Of a stretch of 55,762 nt of DNA, positions 52,333-55,762 are shown piece by piece. Origin of the DNA: Mycobacterium sp. 852013-51886_SCH5428379. GTDB taxonomy: Bacteria > Actinomycetota > Actinomycetes > Mycobacteriales > Mycobacteriaceae. The notes beneath the pieces were generated by a model. The model did no database searches. It worked only from the letters and a program-made list of their open reading frames with translations, and was not told the origin of the DNA. Position 1 is the stretch's first letter. Every line of letters starts with the position of its first letter. Position numbers and translations under genes: made by a program. The stretch spans positions 1 to 55,762 of the forward strand of contig NZ_LZSU01000032.1 of assembly GCF_001665575.1 (NCBI RefSeq), given 5' to 3'.

Positions 52333-52366
52333 CGGACTCCGTCAGCACACGAGGGAAGGAATCTGA

Positions 52367-52858
52367 ATGGCCACTCCAGGCACCCAAGGCACACCGGCAG
52401 CCGCCCCGACGGCGGGCAAGGCGACCGTACAGAAGGCGTCCGCGGCGGTCGGTGCGGTGTTCCTGCTGGTCGGCATCCTGGGCTTCATCCCGGGCATCAC
52501 CACGAACTACGACACGCTGACGTTCGCGGGCCATCACTCGGAGGCGAAGTTGCTCGGGCTCTTCGAGGTTTCCGGACTGCACAACGCGGTGCACCTGCTG
52601 TTCGGGGTGCTCGGGCTGGCCCTACACGGGACGTTCAACGGAGCGCGGTTCTTCCTGATCGGCGGCGGCGTCACCTATCTGCTGCTGTTCCTGTACGGAA
52701 TGCTCATCGACCACGATTCGCCGGCGAACTTCGTGCCCGTCAACACCGCCGACAACTGGCTGCATCTCGGGCTGGGGGTCGGGATGGTCGCGCTCGGAGT
52801 GGCGCTGGGCCGAGTGCCGCGCACAGCGCCCAACGATCGGCGCCACCTTCCGGGCTAA
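52367..52858 (+). CDS. DUF4383 four-helix membrane protein
   Basis: 163 residues. After a polar Ala/Pro/Thr-rich N-terminus come four transmembrane helices (SAAVGAVFLLVGILGFIPG; LHNAVHLLFGVLGLAL; FLIGGGVTYLLLFLYG; NWLHLGLGVGMVALGVALG). The GFIPGIT and ASGLHNAVHL-like elements match DUF4383. Function unknown. Its stop overlaps the convergent AEC transporter stop by 4 nt. Confidence 0.85.
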   Translation: MATPGTQGTPAAAPTAGKATVQKASAAVGAVFLLVGILGFIPGITTNYDTLTFAGHHSEAKLLGLFEVSGLHNAVHLLFGVLGLALHGTFNGARFFLIGGGVTYLLLFLYGMLIDHDSPANFVPVNTADNWLHLGLGVGMVALGVALGRVPRTAPNDRRHLPG

Positions 52859-53775
52859 CCCAGTACGGCCACCACGGCGACGATCACCGGCACCGACGCC
52901 GCGGTGGTGATGAGGGTGACCTCGCGGGCCAGCGACTCACCGCGCCGGTACACCGACGCGTAGGCGTTGATGTTCTGCGCGGAGGGCAGCGCCGCCAGCA
53001 CCGTCACCAACAGCACCTGATCGTCGTCGACACCGAACACCCAGCGGGCGAGCACAAAGGCCAACGCGGGCATGACGAGAAGTTTCGCCGCCGAGGCGAT
53101 GCCGACGTCGACCCGATCGGCCCGCGCCTTGTCGCCGATGCCCGCGGTCAGCGAGATACCGAACGCCAGCAGCACGGTCGGGATCGCCAGATCGGCAAGG
53201 AGTTCGAACGGACCGACCAACGGACGGGGGATCTCCAGGTTCGCGGCGGCGAGCACCAGGCCGATGGCGCTGCCCGCGATGATCGGGTTGGTGACCAACT
53301 CGCGGACCTGACGACCGGCCGACGGCCGCGGCGTGATGTCGGAGGTGAGGATCGCGATCCCGACGGGCGCCATCAGCACCGCCTGGAACAGCAGGATCGC
53401 CGAGACGGTCGTGGTGTCGCCGAAGACGTAGGCGCTCAACGGAATACCGAGGTTGCCCGCGTTGACATAGGAACCGGTCCAGGACGCGATGGTGGCATCG
53501 CCCCTGCTGCGGCGACGCACCAGGGCGAAGACCGCGAAGCACAATCCGAAAGACGAGACGGTGGCCAGCGCGGACACCAGCAGCGGCAGCGAGAAGATCT
53601 GGTCGAGCGTGGCCCGAGACAACGTCAGCAGCAGCAGGGCGGGAACGCCGACGTGGAAGGCGACCCGGTTGAGCACCACGCGGGCGTTGTCGCCGAGAAC
53701 GCCGGTGCGTCCGACGATGGCGCCGACGCCGATCACCACACCGATGACGGCGAACGCTTCGAGGACGGCGAGCAC
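52855..53775 (-). CDS. AEC (auxin efflux carrier)-family transporter
   Basis: 306 residues in ~10 transmembrane helices (e.g. VIGVVIGVGAIVGRTG; LLLLTLSRATLDQIF; AIPTVLLAFGISL), with the family's unwound-helix motifs VNAGNLGIPL and LPSAQNINAYAS. Secondary carrier for carboxylates or unknown small anions. GTG at 53775 is the likely start, 60 bp from the divergent VOC gene; the frame remains open much farther only as a shadow of that gene. Confidence 0.85.
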   Translation of the reverse strand: MLAVLEAFAVIGVVIGVGAIVGRTGVLGDNARVVLNRVAFHVGVPALLLLTLSRATLDQIFSLPLLVSALATVSSFGLCFAVFALVRRRSRGDATIASWTGSYVNAGNLGIPLSAYVFGDTTTVSAILLFQAVLMAPVGIAILTSDITPRPSAGRQVRELVTNPIIAGSAIGLVLAAANLEIPRPLVGPFELLADLAIPTVLLAFGISLTAGIGDKARADRVDVGIASAAKLLVMPALAFVLARWVFGVDDDQVLLVTVLAALPSAQNINAYASVYRRGESLAREVTLITTAASVPVIVAVVAVLG

Positions 53776-53835
53776 GGGGGAACCGTACTCGGCGGGTCCG
53801 TCGCCGAACCAGCCCGAGGATGGGACATTCGAGGC

Positions 53836-54489
53836 ATGGACCAACCGTTGCCGACACAAGGGACCGTCTCCGTCGTCGAGATCGAGGTCGCCGACGCACC
53901 CGACAGCTGGGAGCGGGCGGGTTTCCACGTCGATGCGGATGCGGTGTGCCGCGTCGGCGGTGTCCGTATCCGGCTGCGCGGTGCGCCCGGCGCCGGCATC
54001 GTCGGATGGTCGCTGCGGGGTCTTCCGAGAGACGGTTCGCTGGACGGCATCCCGACCATGCGTTCGGATGCGGATCCACCGGCGCCGACGGTGCATCCGA
54101 ACGGCGTCACCGCGATCGATCACCTCGTCTTGATGTCAGCGGATCTGTCGCGCACCGTCGAGGCGCTCGCCGGCGTGGGGCTGGAGCCGCGGCGAGAGCG
54201 CGACGCCCGGCTCGGCGGACGACCGATCCGTCAGATCTTCTTTCGGCTCGGCGAGGTGATCCTCGAGGTCGTCGGTGCGCCGGATACCGCCGGCGACGGG
54301 CCGTCGACGCTGTGGGGTATCACCTACGTCGTCGACGACATCGACGCTGCGGCGCGGTACTTCGGTGACCGCATCGCGCCGGTGAAGGAGGCGGTGCAGC
54401 CCGGACGGCGGATCACCACGCTGCGGCACCGCGCCTACGGAATGTCGGTCCCCACCGCGCTGATCTCGCCGCATATCCTCACCGCATGA
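53836..54489 (+). CDS. VOC/glyoxalase-fold protein
   Basis: 217 residues. The second half carries a vicinal-oxygen-chelate module ([30 protein letters not shown] ... [16 protein letters not shown] ... [21 protein letters not shown]), the first half a diverged counterpart. The His/Glu metal ligands of the module are partly visible (DHLVL; ILEVV). Enzymatic role unknown. The stop overlaps the rnhA ATG (ATGA), so the two are co-translated. Confidence 0.8.
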   Translation: MDQPLPTQGTVSVVEIEVADAPDSWERAGFHVDADAVCRVGGVRIRLRGAPGAGIVGWSLRGLPRDGSLDGIPTMRSDADPPAPTVHPNGVTAIDHLVLMSADLSRTVEALAGVGLEPRRERDARLGGRPIRQIFFRLGEVILEVVGAPDTAGDGPSTLWGITYVVDDIDAAARYFGDRIAPVKEAVQPGRRITTLRHRAYGMSVPTALISPHILTA

Positions 54490-54953
54490 CCGAAGACGTC
54501 GTCGTCATCCACACCGACGGCGGATGCCGGCCCAACCCGGGCCCCGGTGGCTGGGGTGCGGTGCTGCGCCAGCGTCAACACGTCCGCGAGATGTGCGGCG
54601 GGGAGCCCGGCGCGACGAGCAACAACCGGATGGAGTTGACCGCACCCATCATGGCGCTGGAGGCGCTGACCCGACCTGTGGTCGTGCATCTGCACACAGA
54701 CAGCACCTACGTCCGTAACGGCATCACCAAGTGGATTCTCGGATGGGAACGCAACGGCTGGATGACGTCGGCGAAGCAACCGGTGAAGAACGCCGACCTG
54801 TGGCGGCGCCTGCAGGCGGCCTGCGCCCGGCATCAGGTCGAATGGTTCTGGGTCAAGGGACATTCCGGCGTCGCCGACAACGAGTTGGCCGATCAGCTGG
54901 CGACCCGGGGAATGCAGGAAGCGGTCGAGGCTGCCAGCATCCTTGCCCGGTGA
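54486..54953 (+). CDS. rnhA: Ribonuclease HI
   Basis: 155 residues with the RNase H fold and complete carboxylate active site: Asp11 ([16 protein letters not shown]), Glu50 (NNRMEL), Asp72 (HTDSTYV) and Asp136 (DNELADQL), plus His126 in KGHSG. It removes RNA from RNA-DNA hybrids. It follows the VOC gene with a 4-nt overlap. Confidence 0.96.
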   Translation: MTEDVVVIHTDGGCRPNPGPGGWGAVLRQRQHVREMCGGEPGATSNNRMELTAPIMALEALTRPVVVHLHTDSTYVRNGITKWILGWERNGWMTSAKQPVKNADLWRRLQAACARHQVEWFWVKGHSGVADNELADQLATRGMQEAVEAASILAR

Positions 54954-54973
54954 CCGGCAGCTTGTACCCGCCG

Positions 54974-55762
54974 TCAGGCCGCTTGGTCTTCGGGCGGTGC
55001 GGGTCCGCCGGGTTCGCCCGGTTCATCTGTGTGTTCCTGTTCGTCCTCCGGGCCTAGCAGCCGTTCGGGGCGGTGGTAGTAGTTGAGCCTCGCCTGACCG
55101 GTGTCCAATCCGGCTGGCGGGGTCCATTCGACCTCGCGGTGGTCGTTCATGTGGGTGGTCCAGCCGCCGTCCTGGTCGACGCTGCGGTTGTCGGGCCCGC
55201 AGGCCAGGCCGAGTTCGTCGACATTGGTGTTGCCGCCGTCGCACCAGTCGGTGTCCACGTGATGGGCTTGGCAGCCGTAGGCGCCCACGGTGCAGCCCGG
55301 TTTGGTGCATCCGCCGTCGCGCGCGATGAGCATGATCCGTTGCGCCGGAGAGGCGATGCGTTTGGCGCGGAACAGGTTCAGCGCCGATCCCGTCGCGCCG
55401 TCGAACACCGCGAGGTAGTGGTTGGCGTGGCCGGCCATCCGGATCACGTCGGCGATGGGTATGACGGTGCCGCCGCCGGTGGTGCCGACACCGGCGCGGG
55501 ACTCCAGGTCCTGCAGAGTGGTGCGGATGATGACCGAGACCGGCAGTCCGTTGAGGTGTCCGAGTTCGCCGCTCATCAGCGCGATCCGCCCGACGGCGAG
55601 CATCGCGTCGTGTTGACGTTGGGCCAGGCTGCGGTGGTCGTTGTCGATCTGCGCTTGTGACGGTGTTCCTGAAGTGCAGGGCTCCGGGTCGTCGGGATTG
55701 CACATCCCCGGCGCGGCGTACTTGGCGAAGATGACCTCCCACACCGCCCACGCTTCGGGGGT
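54974..55762 (-). CDS. DUF222/HNH endonuclease (13E12 family), 5' end cut
   Basis: The 3' 262 codons of a leftward gene continuing past the window. The visible part is the C-terminal half of a DUF222 protein (LMSGELGHLNGLPVSVII; IADVIRMAGHANHYLAVFDG) and the HNH nuclease module (CTKPGCTVGAYGCQAHHVDTDWCDGGNTNVDELGLACGPDN, with paired Cys and His residues). This family (REP13E12 in M. tuberculosis) is multicopy in mycobacterial genomes and probably mobile or selfish. Acidic Pro/Glu-rich tail. It converges on rnhA, 20 bp away. Confidence 0.9.
   Translation of the reverse strand, partial: TPEAWAVWEVIFAKYAAPGMCNPDDPEPCTSGTPSQAQIDNDHRSLAQRQHDAMLAVGRIALMSGELGHLNGLPVSVIIRTTLQDLESRAGVGTTGGGTVIPIADVIRMAGHANHYLAVFDGATGSALNLFRAKRIASPAQRIMLIARDGGCTKPGCTVGAYGCQAHHVDTDWCDGGNTNVDELGLACGPDNRSVDQDGGWTTHMNDHREVEWTPPAGLDTGQARLNYYHRPERLLGPEDEQEHTDEPGEPGGPAPPEDQAA

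Overview
The window reads as chromosomal DNA from a rapidly growing, high-GC mycobacterium (Mycolicibacterium type). The evidence is gene order that follows M. tuberculosis roughly from Rv0985c down to Rv0940c, an MspA-type porin signal peptide at the left edge (such porins are typical of fast growers), frequent GTG/TTG starts, many 4-nt ATGA/GTGA gene overlaps, and several leaderless promoters. I see no prophage, insertion sequence, CRISPR array, rRNA or tRNA. Almost all of it is conserved core genome; the accessory material is sfnG, cobF, a PE-PPE-type secreted protein and a DUF222/HNH gene at the right edge.

Layout. 1-5235: porin (cut), then the envelope-stress module moaB2-pepD-mprB-mprA, read leftward with two MprA-box-like sites, then rpmF. 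5403-13782: a tightly coupled rightward operon (AtuA-like, fadE13, accD2, accA2, fadE12, echA7) with the composition of a branched acyl-CoA/acyclic-terpene (Atu/Liu-like) degradation pathway, behind a palindromic operator candidate. 13970-19287: a DUF1707 protein, a secreted PE-PPE-domain protein, and a VWA + MoxR-like AAA pair separated by a 61-bp tandem duplication. 19363-21788: a Ser/Thr kinase and a degenerate GGDEF membrane protein. 21800-26377: purH-purN-perM-DUF5336 (purines plus cell-division membrane proteins). 26533-30785: dimethylsulfone monooxygenase SfnG, an LLM oxidoreductase, a small secreted protein with a 9-bp repeat tract, and a thiolase-like protein; the LLM gene and the thiolase gene have KstR-type boxes over their promoters. 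30928-37425: sucCD, an M23 peptidase, a small membrane protein and uvrD1.

37462-37930 holds what I judge the most interesting signal: a leaderless 18-codon reading frame rich in Phe/Tyr followed by a strong hairpin with a pyrimidine tract, directly ahead of the intracellular chorismate mutase gene. It looks like an aromatic-amino-acid transcription attenuator. 37994-45845: a membrane acyltransferase, two succinate-semialdehyde-type dehydrogenases flanking pgi, and Fpg/Nei. 45862-51905: a 4-TM protein, cobF (absent from M. tuberculosis at this locus), a YihY protein, a ThDP enzyme, a DUF4235 protein, a third KstR-boxed gene (LLM) and an SDR. 51943-55762: small membrane and hypothetical proteins, an AEC transporter, a VOC protein, rnhA and a truncated DUF222/HNH gene.

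Functional links: the three KstR-type boxes suggest that three separate genes here belong to the sterol-catabolism regulon. MprAB-PepD-MoaB2 is a self-contained envelope stress unit. Names such as Rv numbers come from remembered synteny and sequence similarity, not from a search.
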